Part shown: one piece after another, positions 32,149 through 39,941 of the stretch | Position numbering within the stretch: the first letter of the stretch is position 1 | Layout: every line of letters begins with the position of its first letter | DNA from: Chamaesiphon sp. 336R_metabinner_41 | GTDB lineage: Bacteria > Cyanobacteriota > Cyanobacteriia > Cyanobacteriales > Chamaesiphonaceae | Length of the DNA stretch: 45,308 bases | Reading direction: 5' to 3' | Assembly: GCA_025359915.1 (NCBI GenBank) | Contig: JANYDE010000047.1 | Location: 1-45,308, forward strand | Notes under the pieces: model-generated | What the model was told of the DNA's origin: nothing | The model's database searches: none | The model's input: only the letters and a program-made list of their open reading frames with translations | Program-made: the position numbers and the translations under genes

Positions 32149-33097
32149 AGCTTGTCTGATTTTCAACCCTGTTGCTGGACAAGGAAATGCCGAGGAAGAT
32201 CTCGCTCAGATTCAGTCTCTACTCGATTCAGAGATCGATTTAGAAGTAGTCGTAACTACGGCTGAATGCGAACCTGGACAACTGGCGACAAGTGCGATTG
32301 AGCGCGGTGCTACATCGATCATTGCCTCCGGTGGTGATGGCACTTTATCCGCCGTCGCCGCTGGGCTGATGGGCAGTAATATTCCGCTGGGGATAATTTC
32401 ACGGGGAACAGCCAACGCTTTCGCCAACGCTCTGAATCTACCGACAACGATTCCCGCCGCCTGCGCCTCGATCGTGGCGGGTCATACTCAAGTAGTAGAC
32501 ATGGCTCTGTGTAATGGTTTGCCAATGGTGCTGCTGGCTGGAATTGGGTTTGAAGCCGAGACAGTAGAGCTAGCAGATCGAGATGCCAAAGATCGATTGG
32601 GGATGCTGGCTTATATCCTCGCTGGATTCAAGCAAGTGAGCAGTCTCGACCAATTTGAAGTCGAAATCGAGCTAGAAGACAAAATTATTGCAGTTTCCGC
32701 CGCTGCTATCACGATCGCTAACGCCGCTCCAGCCAGCTCAATTTTAGCCCAAGGATCGGCGGGAGTCGTATTTGATGATGGAATGCTCGATTTAACAATT
32801 GTCGCCCCAGCTACGCCACTAATCGCGATCGCTACCGCCTTCGATCTCCTTAGCTCCACCCTCCGAGGCGTAGCATCCCAGCGCGAAGAAGTCGGTTTTT
32901 TGCGATCGAATCGATTCAAAATTACCACCACACCGCCTCAAAAAGTGGTGCTAGATGGCGAGATAATTGGCATGACTCCGATCGATATCGAGTGCATTCC
33001 TGGCGGTTTAACCATTTTTGCCCCTCAAACTGAAGGAGTCCAACCGCTAGAACGACTGGAAGGACTACCCAATCTCAAAATTGAGATGAAAGCCTAA
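32138..33097 (+). CDS. YegS/BmrU-type lipid kinase (diacylglycerol-kinase catalytic domain)
   Basis: Of 319 aa. Residues 3-15 carry the nucleotide-binding start CLIFNPVAGQGN; ASGGDGTLSAVAAGLMG is the GGDGT motif, and LGIISRGTANAFANALNLP is the GTxNDFA-like substrate/ATP loop. The C-terminal part is the beta-sandwich domain of the family (VVFDDGMLDLTIVAPATP; KVVLDGEIIGMTP). Such enzymes phosphorylate diacylglycerol or related lipids or sphingoid bases at the membrane. The ATG overlaps the end of the second DUF1003 gene, so these membrane genes are translated together. Confidence 0.88.
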   Translation: MKPKACLIFNPVAGQGNAEEDLAQIQSLLDSEIDLEVVVTTAECEPGQLATSAIERGATSIIASGGDGTLSAVAAGLMGSNIPLGIISRGTANAFANALNLPTTIPAACASIVAGHTQVVDMALCNGLPMVLLAGIGFEAETVELADRDAKDRLGMLAYILAGFKQVSSLDQFEVEIELEDKIIAVSAAAITIANAAPASSILAQGSAGVVFDDGMLDLTIVAPATPLIAIATAFDLLSSTLRGVASQREEVGFLRSNRFKITTTPPQKVVLDGEIIGMTPIDIECIPGGLTIFAPQTEGVQPLERLEGLPNLKIEMKA

Positions 33098-33100
33098 TTT

Positions 33101-33330
33101 GGGATCGAGCCGAGATACGTGTAAAGTGGTGTCACTTAGATTAGCAGACCCAAAATTTAGGGGTTTTGAGAAGTCTTAGCAGACAGAAAAGCACCATTTC
33201 TCCCCAATTGATATCTGCTAGTTTGAATTAGCAGATATCAATTGACTAAAAAGTTATAAAATTGAACGCCACACATAACAAACATTTCAAGCGAAGTGGC
33301 ACCTTTTTACACGTATCTCGGCTTGACCCC
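33101..33330. mobile_element. MITE-like element, about 230 bp, with 30-bp terminal inverted repeats
   Basis: The left arm contains AGCCGAGATACGTGTAAA (33109-33126); its exact reverse complement is in the right arm (about 33305-33322), and homology continues inward (GGTGTCACTT against GGTGCCACTT) and slightly outward. The centre holds a perfect 16-bp hairpin, CAATTGATATCTGCTA (33205-33220) with TAGCAGATATCAATTG (33229-33244). No gene is inside. It lies directly beside the tyrosine recombinase gene and marks the switch from stress island to accessory DNA. Confidence 0.65.
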
Positions 33331-33360
33331 TAAATGAGATAAAGTTATTATTCAATCTCA

Positions 33361-34320
33361 TTACTCTAGTAAATTTCCTAAATCTTTAGTAGCTTTACCC
33401 TGCAACTGATGACGATTATCGTCATAAATCATCAACGTACTCAAATTTTGATGTCTAGACAAGGATTGAGCAGCTCTGACATTCCCCTCACTCACATCTA
33501 AATAAGCCGTAATCGCACTATGTCTCACCCGATGGGGTGAAAGATCGATCCCAACAGGTTCAGCATACTTCTTGACGATTCTAGCGATATCTTTACCATC
33601 TAATCGATGACCATTATTACTCACAAATAAGGCTGAATTTTCACCACTCGGCTTAACTAGTAAATAGTCATTAATAGCACTAACTACGGCTGGATTGAGA
33701 TCGATCGATTGCAGTTCTAGTGTCCCCTTCCCCAGAATCATCAATCTACTTTCTTGAGGTAGGAAGTTAGATTGATCGAGTGAAACAATTTCACCCCTTC
33801 TCAAAGCATTATCCCATAACAATCTACAGATAGCATAATCACGCTTACCTAATATTGTAGATCGATCGATCTCTGCCAACACACTACGATATTCATCAAC
33901 AGTCCTCCCTCTCGTATCCCGATATTTCTGACTTCTTAATCCCTTCACATCGCTCAAACTAAAGCCACATAAACCTCGCTTTCTCGCATAATCAACCAAC
34001 GATTTAAGAGCTGACAAACGTTGATTGATAGTAGCACTAGATAACTTCAAATCGATTAATATCTTTCGATAAGTCAGTACAAAGGTGAGAGCATCAGCTT
34101 GAGAGAGTAAGAGAAAGCTCTGAATGGCATCTGAAATTGAAAGATCTGGGTAAACCTTCAGACAAAAATCAGCCAGAGCTTTTGTGTAAGATCTCCGAGT
34201 AGTTTCTTTAATCTGAAGATCCAGAAAACTATCCCAGATCTCCACTCTCGAATCGGGGATAATAGAAACGACTTCTAACGCACTATTTATTCTAATTAGT
34301 TGAGAAATTGGAATTTGCAT
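33361..34320 (-). CDS. Tyrosine recombinase/integrase
   Basis: Of 319 aa. The N-terminal SAM-like DNA-binding domain (about 25-115) has the pattern TRRSYTKALADFCLKVYPDL. The catalytic domain shows the complete set: Arg 174 (ALRRGE), Lys 198, His 263-x-x-Arg 266 (HRVRHS), His 290 and nucleophile Tyr 299 (STLMIYD). The size and lack of a long N-terminal arm-binding domain resemble XerC/D-type and plasmid resolvase-like integrases more than phage integrases. It is the last gene in the leftward group with the toxin-like genes, and a MITE-like repeat adjoins its 3' end. Confidence 0.88.
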   Translation of the reverse strand: MQIPISQLIRINSALEVVSIIPDSRVEIWDSFLDLQIKETTRRSYTKALADFCLKVYPDLSISDAIQSFLLLSQADALTFVLTYRKILIDLKLSSATINQRLSALKSLVDYARKRGLCGFSLSDVKGLRSQKYRDTRGRTVDEYRSVLAEIDRSTILGKRDYAICRLLWDNALRRGEIVSLDQSNFLPQESRLMILGKGTLELQSIDLNPAVVSAINDYLLVKPSGENSALFVSNNGHRLDGKDIARIVKKYAEPVGIDLSPHRVRHSAITAYLDVSEGNVRAAQSLSRHQNLSTLMIYDDNRHQLQGKATKDLGNLLE

Positions 34321-34379
34321 TATCTATTACATATTAAATTCGATCGAATCGCTATGATGGCTGATAATTCACGGATGTT

Positions 34380-35369
34380 TCACATAAATGGAAAAATCTC
34401 ATCACCCGATTCACCAATAGTTCTGATAGTTTTATCTAACCCCAGATCGATCGCCAATAAGTCAATACCATCAATTAATTTAGAGCGAAAAGCTTCAGAA
34501 ATTGTCAAATTTTCATAACAATGAAATCTAAGATCGGCATCTGCTTGAAATTTGCTTAATGCAGCTTTTAATGGTATTATAACTCTATAGGCAGTCTCGG
34601 CTTTCTCGATTGCTAAATGTGGTATGAATTTCTGATTTCTCAAGAAAGCTAGATCGATCAGATCGCGTGAATGAACGCTAGGATCGTTATATCGATCCGC
34701 ATTGGCTAATAATTTACTCGTAAAACAATCACTAATACTCAAACACTTAACTGGCGACCAACTCGGTTGACGGGGTGGATCTAACTCGAACCGTGCTTCG
34801 GCAATAATTTCCGTCTTAATTGGAATTCCATCGACAATAATCGCCATTCTAATCCCATATTGGTCGGCAGTAAATCGTTCGATTTCTAGATCTGAGTTAT
34901 CTTTTAATAGAATACGTGGATTGAGATCGCTAATTGCATTACGCAACTTGCGATAGTCAGATCCCAAGGCACAGATAAAGTCAATATCATTACTAGTACG
35001 ATATTCACCCAGATCTAATGAGATTAGTGTACCACCACCAAAATAAGCTCGACATTCACTCAGAAATTCACAATTTAAACTTTCCAGAACTCTATAAATT
35101 AATTGATGATGGTCGATCTGAAAGTCCATAAATTCACTGGATAACCACGATTTGCGATCGAATGCGAGTTGTTTGATAAATGCCAACTCACTAGCAGGAA
35201 GATTAGTAATGTGACGATACCGCCAACCACGTTCATAACTAGCAAGCATTTCTAGTTGAGTCAATCGGTAGACATCCGCAATTTGCCAGCCGAGAAATTC
35301 TAGAAAAGGTAGTTTATAAGGCTGAACGATCTCCATAATATCAATATTTCCACCAACCAATTCAACCAA
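34380..35369 (-). CDS. AbiEii-like nucleotidyltransferase
   Basis: Of 329 aa. The nucleotidyltransferase signature is GGGTLISL (111-118) followed by YRTSNDIDF with Asp 128 and Asp 130, as in AbiEii/AbiGii toxins. Downstream, CFTSKLLANADRYN and SRDLIDLAFL match the conserved Lys and RDhhDL motifs. AbiEii-type proteins are the toxins of type IV systems and act on NTP/tRNA. The usual AbiEi antitoxin with its winged-helix domain is missing. Its start overlaps the end of the GNAT gene by eight bases. The first 85 residues are an unusual N-terminal addition. Confidence 0.75.
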   Translation of the reverse strand: MVELVGGNIDIMEIVQPYKLPFLEFLGWQIADVYRLTQLEMLASYERGWRYRHITNLPASELAFIKQLAFDRKSWLSSEFMDFQIDHHQLIYRVLESLNCEFLSECRAYFGGGTLISLDLGEYRTSNDIDFICALGSDYRKLRNAISDLNPRILLKDNSDLEIERFTADQYGIRMAIIVDGIPIKTEIIAEARFELDPPRQPSWSPVKCLSISDCFTSKLLANADRYNDPSVHSRDLIDLAFLRNQKFIPHLAIEKAETAYRVIIPLKAALSKFQADADLRFHCYENLTISEAFRSKLIDGIDLLAIDLGLDKTIRTIGESGDEIFPFM

Positions 35370-35883
35370 ATATTTGCGATATACTTTTCATAGTCCGAAA
35401 TAGTTTGTCAGAACAACCAGGAAAAGTTTTAAAATCAAATCTTTGGTAGAATCTAACTGCATCATCATCAATTGCATCTACTACCACAGCAAAAGAGCCA
35501 GTGGCTTTACTGATATTCAGACTACGTTGAAAAGCATCCATGATGATTAATTTTCCCCAGCCAAATCCTTTATAGTCTAAATCTATGGCTAATCTACCGA
35601 TTAAAGTAACGCCAACAATCGGATATTTAGGCAGCTTTTTAATAATTGCTTCGGGTAATTGTTCCAAATTTATCCCACTCATCGACAGAGTGTAATAGCC
35701 AATTATCTTTTGACGAGCGAGATCGTAAATAACATAAGGAATCGCGATGTTTTTCTTTTTATCTTGGGTGGCACAGACATGCAAATATCGATCGAGTTGT
35801 TCGTTACCACAGCTAAAAGCTGCTTTATCATGATGAGCGGCGAGGAGTTCAATCGAAAAATCAGTAGATTCAGGATTTAGCAC
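35362..35883 (-). CDS. GNAT acetyltransferase toxin (TacT/AtaT type)
   Basis: Of 173 aa, GTG start. The toxin-type start FSCGNEQLDRYLHVCATQDK is the usual signature, followed by GYYTLSMSGI, the acetyl-CoA-binding loop region RLAIDLDYKGFGWGKLIIMD and DDDAVRFYQRFDF near the end. Such toxins acetylate the amino group of charged tRNAs and stop translation. Its start follows the stop of the DUF1778 antitoxin gene with no gap, and its end overlaps the nucleotidyltransferase gene. The trio looks like one transcript. Confidence 0.88.
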   Translation of the reverse strand: MLNPESTDFSIELLAAHHDKAAFSCGNEQLDRYLHVCATQDKKKNIAIPYVIYDLARQKIIGYYTLSMSGINLEQLPEAIIKKLPKYPIVGVTLIGRLAIDLDYKGFGWGKLIIMDAFQRSLNISKATGSFAVVVDAIDDDAVRFYQRFDFKTFPGCSDKLFRTMKSISQIFG

Positions 35884-36204
35884 TCACCTTTGTCCCTGTT
35901 TACTCATCATCTGCTGGTACCATTTAGCATCAGCAATCCCGCGTTCGCTGGGAGGCTCAGGATTTAACAATGCTTCAGCAAATATTAGCCGATCTCGATC
36001 GGTTAATTCAATCAGTTCACGATCTTTAATCGTTTGGGTAGCCGCATCAGCCAAAACGGAAATCATGAATTCAGTCAGGTTCTGTCCGCGTAAGCTGGCG
36101 GCTCTCTCCATCAGTTGTTTTTGATCCACCGTTACGCGAGCTTCTAGTCGAGCAGTCTTACCAACTTTATGAGGTTTAGTGGTGGGATCTGTGTCTAGTT
36201 CCAT
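35884..36204 (-). CDS. DUF1778 (TacA-like) ribbon-helix-helix antitoxin
   Basis: About 106 aa from the ATG at 36204. Longer starts at 36240 and 36312 are in frame but add sequence unrelated to the family. The N-terminal RHH domain reads KTARLEARVTVDQKQLMERA, ASLRGQNLTEFMISVLADAA. The C-terminal region (RLIFAEALLNPEPPSERGIA) is the toxin-neutralising arm. DUF1778 proteins pair with GNAT toxins and repress their own operon. A cluster of inverted GGACAT/ATGTCC motifs lies upstream. Confidence 0.85.
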   Translation of the reverse strand: MELDTDPTTKPHKVGKTARLEARVTVDQKQLMERAASLRGQNLTEFMISVLADAATQTIKDRELIELTDRDRLIFAEALLNPEPPSERGIADAKWYQQMMSKQGQR

Positions 36205-36231
36205 GCTTTTAATTCGAGAAATTGGGTGATT

Positions 36232-36314
36232 TAAGGACATTATATCATAGTACGGCTTTAGAGCGTACAATACTTGAACTGTCAATGTCCGCAAAGGACA
36301 ATTATCGGACATTA
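36232..36314. promoter_or_regulatory. Candidate operator region of the toxin-antitoxin operon
   Basis: Contains GGACATTA at 36235-36242, AATGTCC at 36284-36290, GGACA at 36296-36300 and CGGACATTA at 36306-36314, in both orientations. A separate GTAC-GTAC palindrome lies between. Multiple half-sites upstream of an RHH antitoxin gene fit autorepression. The region also separates the operon from the divergent HNH unit. Confidence 0.4.
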
Positions 36315-36388
36315 GAATCTGATTAGGTAAATTTGAGGCGTTCGGCTCGATCGTGATATAATTGACTGGTCAAACACCTCTTACCCAT

Positions 36389-36733
36389 ATGTCCCAACCA
36401 TTGCAATATTTGACAAATGAGCAGGGTGAACGTGTTGGAGTCTTATTAGACTGGAACACCTATGCTAGACTTGCCAATCCACTAGGTTTGGATGAGGAAT
36501 GTTTGGTGGGATTGAGTATCGATGAGTTAACAGCTCTGGCAAGTTGTAAATTGGCTGTGGCAGAGCAAACCCATTTGGACAATCTAGTGTCCAGAAATAC
36601 AGAATCGTTGCTTTCCACCGATGAAATAGCTGAGTTAGATGACTTATTGGCGAAGGCAGATCGATTAACGATTCTCAAAACTCGTGCTAGATACACGCTC
36701 AAGTGCTTGGAACAGAGTGTAAAGGCAGCATGA
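36389..36733 (+). CDS. Small antitoxin-like protein upstream of an HNH endonuclease, 114 aa
   Basis: The start at 36389 gives MSQPLQYLTNEQGERVGVLL, then DWNTYARLANP. This N-terminal strand-turn-strand-helix is like Phd/YefM-type antitoxins that begin with 'YLTDENG.R.GVVLD...Y'. The remainder is helical and acidic (STDEIAELDDLLAKADRLTI), with the C-terminal KTRARYTLKCLEQSVKAA. Its stop codon overlaps the start of the HNH gene (ATGA), a strong sign of coupled expression. Role as antitoxin or DNA-binding partner is inference. Confidence 0.6.
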   Translation: MSQPLQYLTNEQGERVGVLLDWNTYARLANPLGLDEECLVGLSIDELTALASCKLAVAEQTHLDNLVSRNTESLLSTDEIAELDDLLAKADRLTILKTRARYTLKCLEQSVKAA

Positions 36734-37158
36734 GTGTTTATATTCGGGTTGAATTACAGCGAAAAATTCGAGATCGCTTTGGTGAATGCTGTGCCTATTG
36801 CCAGACAGCAGAATTTCTGACAGCAATGACGTTTGAATTCGAGCATATTATTCCTCTTGCGGTTGGTGGGGAAACGACATTTGAAAATCTTTGTTTTGCC
36901 TGTCCATCTTGTAATCGCTATAAGGGAGATCGTCAGACTGCCATCGATCCAGAAAGCGGCGAAACGGTGGCGTTATTTCATCCCCAGGAGCAAGTTTGGA
37001 AACAACATTTTGTCTGGAGTGAAATTGAGACGGAAATGAGGGGATTGACAGCGGTTGGTCGAGCTACCATTACTGGATTACAGATGAATCGTCCAGCCTT
37101 GGTACGGGCAAGGGCAATGTGGGTTAAATTGGACGAGCATCCGCCAAAGTTGATGTGA
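36730..37158 (+). CDS. HNH endonuclease, 142 aa
   Basis: The HNH fold is clear: a CxxC pair in FGECCAYCQ, EFEHIIPLAVGGETTFENLC with the catalytic His and Asn, then FACPSCNRYKGDR with the second CxxC. The C-terminal part (WSEIETEMRGLTAVGRATIT) is helical and typical of the small cyanobacterial HNH proteins. It overlaps the preceding small gene by four bases. HNH nucleases of this type occur in restriction, homing and toxin-like settings; the exact target is unknown. Confidence 0.85.
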   Translation: MSVYIRVELQRKIRDRFGECCAYCQTAEFLTAMTFEFEHIIPLAVGGETTFENLCFACPSCNRYKGDRQTAIDPESGETVALFHPQEQVWKQHFVWSEIETEMRGLTAVGRATITGLQMNRPALVRARAMWVKLDEHPPKLM

Positions 37159-37223
37159 ATAAATGAGATTGTTTGATGAACTGTATTTTTGTTAGGCGAT
37201 ATGTCTTGAGAGAGGAATAAATA

Positions 37224-37361
37224 ATGGAAGGAAAAGATTTACTAGATCAACTTGAAGTTTGTTGCCCAGTCTGCGGTAGCAATAGTTTCGGGAATGACGA
37301 AACAAATACACTCAGTTGTAATGAATGCGATTATTCGGAGCCAGAACATGAGCCAGATTAG
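37224..37361 (+). CDS. Small zinc-ribbon protein, 45 aa
   Basis: Reads MEGKDLLDQLEVCCPVCGSN followed by a turn and LSCNECDYSEPEHEPD. The two CxxC pairs form a zinc ribbon. GAGAGGAATAAATA before the ATG is a good ribosome binding site. It is too short for many gene finders. It lies 23 bp before the Cys/His-rich gene at 37385 and may be the first gene of the HIRAN/HipA-like transcript. Confidence 0.6.
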   Translation: MEGKDLLDQLEVCCPVCGSNSFGNDETNTLSCNECDYSEPEHEPD

Positions 37362-37384
37362 TCGTTCTGAGGTTTGGTAGGATC

Positions 37385-37870
37385 GTGCCCACTAAAGTCC
37401 CCCACAATTGCTTTCAATGCTCCAAGGTCGGTAATGATGAGGCTAAGTTAAAGTCTTGCTGGGACAGTAAGCTTTGCCCTGCTAGACGGCATTATCATCG
37501 CAATCGTGGCAAGTTGTCGCTAGAACGTAAGGCGAAGCGATTGGGTGCTAGTAATATCGTTGAGATTGCGGTTAATATTCCCACGGGGTTCGCTGCTAGT
37601 GTAATTTTCTATCGAGAACGGCAAGATGCGCCAGTACATGCGATCGCGGCTGAGGTATGGCAGAGCGATCAGGGGAAGGTGTTGATGGTACAGCCGATGC
37701 ACTGTTTGGGTTTGTCTCCGGCTCAGGTGGTGGAGGTGATGGTGGAGATTTTGAAGGCTTGTTCTGGTGAGTTGGGAGTAGAAATTACTAAGTTTGCGAA
37801 TAAAGTGGAGTTACATCCATCTCAATGTCCAATCTTGGATTGTCCGATAAGTAGTACGAAATATGTCTAA
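37385..37870 (+). CDS. Cys/His-rich protein coupled to the HIRAN/HipA-like genes, 161 aa
   Basis: GTG start. The N-terminal 45 residues carry a probable zinc site: CFQC, then CWDSKLCPARRHYHRNRGKL. The rest is an alpha/beta domain (NIVEIAVNIPTGFAASVIFY; VHAIAAEVWQSDQGKVLMVQ; ELGVEITKFANKVELHPSQC). No known family. Its end overlaps the start of the HIRAN gene by eight bases, so they are translated together. A zinc-binding, nucleic-acid-binding or antitoxin-like role is possible but unproven. Confidence 0.55.
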   Translation: MPTKVPHNCFQCSKVGNDEAKLKSCWDSKLCPARRHYHRNRGKLSLERKAKRLGASNIVEIAVNIPTGFAASVIFYRERQDAPVHAIAAEVWQSDQGKVLMVQPMHCLGLSPAQVVEVMVEILKACSGELGVEITKFANKVELHPSQCPILDCPISSTKYV

Positions 37871-38555
37871 AGTTACCGCGTTATATTTAGGGGCTGAAGT
37901 TGAAGATAAGCTCTGGTTCCCCGTTAGGAAGATGATTTGGCATGGGGAGAAGTACCATACTGGATGCGTTGGTGGTGTGAAGGGTTTAATTGAGGCTGCT
38001 CCACTGTGGCGGCATTATTTTCAGCCGGAAGCTTTTGGGTTAATTAAGACTACTCGCGATATTCATTGTGATTATGCTTGTAGAATGCCTTTGGATAGAC
38101 CTGAAGAAATGCCTTGGTATTTACCTAGTTTAGGATTACCAGCAGATATTCTCAATCCAATTGCGTTTGTGGCTAGAAATGGTGGTTATCGGGAAACTGA
38201 CAGTCTCGATATTTTTCCTGAAGTTGAAGCAGATTCGGATGGTTGTTATCGGTTTTATTTTTTACTCAGGAAGCTGTATTTAGTTGAGGAAGCTGCTGTA
38301 GACAAAGTGGTTCGAGGAGATGATATCGAGTGCGGTGATGGCTGGGCAATCCATCAACCGACAGGGAACAGGATTGGGATTTTGCCAGGTTATATTAGAG
38401 CTTTATTTACAGAGCACAGATCGCAGGTAGAGATGAAAGTTCACCAAGTCAATATGGAAGGACTTCTACAAGAGAGATTATTATGTTCGTTGACTTGTAA
38501 GGGATTTATCCCTTTTACTACTGCTGAATATTTGCCACTAGGAGATCTCAATTGA
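37863..38555 (+). CDS. HIRAN-domain protein paired with a HipA-like kinase, 230 aa
   Basis: The N-terminal unit has a KLWFPVRKMIWHGEKYHTG pattern like the WFPVGRL block of these proteins. The middle carries GYRETDSLDIFPEVEADSDG, and the C-terminal half is HIRAN-like: RFYFLLRKLYLVEEAAVDKV, then the strand block NRIGILPGYIRALFTEH. HIRAN domains bind DNA 3' ends in eukaryotic HLTF; in bacteria they occur next to kinases and helicases. It overlaps the gene before it (8 bp) and the kinase after it (4 bp, TTGA). It may supply the N-terminal part missing from the kinase (inference). Confidence 0.65.
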   Translation: MSKVTALYLGAEVEDKLWFPVRKMIWHGEKYHTGCVGGVKGLIEAAPLWRHYFQPEAFGLIKTTRDIHCDYACRMPLDRPEEMPWYLPSLGLPADILNPIAFVARNGGYRETDSLDIFPEVEADSDGCYRFYFLLRKLYLVEEAAVDKVVRGDDIECGDGWAIHQPTGNRIGILPGYIRALFTEHRSQVEMKVHQVNMEGLLQERLLCSLTCKGFIPFTTAEYLPLGDLN

Positions 38556-39904
38556 TATCTTCATTTTCAATTTATCGAGTTGAGCCAAAAGATCGCTATG
38601 GTACTGACACAGGTGTTGATGCTGAGGGTCGTTTTTACAAGTATTGGTGCAATCATCCCGAACTGGGGCATTGTTTATTTAAAGCCGCAAGTCCCGATGG
38701 ATTAACTCCTAGAGAACGTCGCTGGGATTGGAGTGAGAAGGTTGCGGCTGAACTAGGGAAGTTGTTGGGTTTACCCATCGCTCGGACTGAGTTTGCGGTT
38801 GGATATGCTCAAGAGCTTGGGGGTTACATTGATGGGACTTTATCAGTAGATTATACGCCTATGAATGGGCAAGTAATGAGCTGTCGTCGGTTTCTGTCGA
38901 TCGTCGATCCACTGTATGAGGTGGAGTCGGTAGATGGTTTAGATGCGTATAATGTTGAGAATGTTCTAAACTATCTGCAAAGGCACTCGGTTGGTTTACC
39001 GCTGAATTGGTATCCGCCATTGGGAATTGAAAATGGTGCAGATGTGATGGTGGGATATCTACTATTCGATGCGTTGATTTCGGCAACAGATAGACATGAT
39101 GAAAATCTAGAGCTGGCTATTTTAGAAGCGGGCTATTTTCTCTGTCCAACTTTCGACCACGGTGATAGTTTGGGTGTTAAGTTGTTAGCTGAGTCTAGAG
39201 CAAACGAGTATCGACGTGCAAGAAGAGTTGGGGCGGTGAATATGAGCATCGTAAGTCACCCTTCAAATCTTGTCCCACAGCAGCTAGAACTAGATTTGTG
39301 GCAGATACTAGCTGTCGCGCAAACCGAACCTACTACGGTCGGGTTTATCGAGCTGTGCGGTCATTTAGATGGGTTGAATCTGGTTGATGGGGCGCGGGCG
39401 ATTGGAGAGATTGCCGAGATTTATCGAGTTCGAGCGGAGACAATTTTAACTGAGATTACTGCGGCTTATTTACCAGTTAAAGAGCCAATTGTACCTGATG
39501 AGTTATGGGCGCATCTGTATCGTTCTACTTTTATTTTACGGGATGAGCATCTGTATTTGGAAGTGGAGCATGATTATCCAATAGAGCGTCAGTCGGTGAT
39601 TAAGTTGGGGGTGGAGGCGGATGAGGTGGCTGCTTGCGTGATGATTCAGGCGGTAATGGGAAATGCTCACGAGGAAGAGATCGAGCTGTGGGCGAGTCGG
39701 ATTCGGGGGGTGATGGTGGAATGTGGGGAGATGTTGTTGGTGGAGTTGCAACAGAAATCGGGTTTGAATCTGGTAGATTTATGGTTGGGGCTGTTGTTGG
39801 GGGATACTGGTTGTGTGGTTAGTCGTCAGTTGGACTATGAAATTGATTTTAATGTCGATTTTTACGATCGATCTGGGATTTGGATCGTTGAGCTAGCAAG
39901 GTAA
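38552..39904 (+). CDS. HipA-like Ser/Thr kinase, 450 aa
   Basis: TTG start overlapping the previous stop, with AGGAG upstream. The ATP-site lysine is in HCLFKAAS (Lys 44) and the helix-C acidic residue in WDWSEKVAAELGKLLGLPIA. The catalytic loop is ATDRHDEN (Asp 180, Asn 185) and the metal-binding loop is TFDHGDSLG (Asp 202). This is the HipA/phosphatidylinositol-kinase-like fold; the usual HipA N-subdomain is lacking. After about residue 220 there is a C-terminal region of some 230 residues without a recognised domain. HipA-type kinases phosphorylate tRNA synthetases or ribosomal proteins; the target here is unknown. Confidence 0.75.
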   Translation: MISSFSIYRVEPKDRYGTDTGVDAEGRFYKYWCNHPELGHCLFKAASPDGLTPRERRWDWSEKVAAELGKLLGLPIARTEFAVGYAQELGGYIDGTLSVDYTPMNGQVMSCRRFLSIVDPLYEVESVDGLDAYNVENVLNYLQRHSVGLPLNWYPPLGIENGADVMVGYLLFDALISATDRHDENLELAILEAGYFLCPTFDHGDSLGVKLLAESRANEYRRARRVGAVNMSIVSHPSNLVPQQLELDLWQILAVAQTEPTTVGFIELCGHLDGLNLVDGARAIGEIAEIYRVRAETILTEITAAYLPVKEPIVPDELWAHLYRSTFILRDEHLYLEVEHDYPIERQSVIKLGVEADEVAACVMIQAVMGNAHEEEIELWASRIRGVMVECGEMLLVELQQKSGLNLVDLWLGLLLGDTGCVVSRQLDYEIDFNVDFYDRSGIWIVELAR

Positions 39905-39941
39905 GCATTAATTGATGTGATTGAGTAATATTAGGGGCAAA

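Noticed and set aside
34300-34518. 72-codon plus-strand frame between integrase and nucleotidyltransferase genes
   Set aside because: Overlaps the 3' end of the nucleotidyltransferase gene on the other strand and has no ribosome binding site or protein-like pattern.
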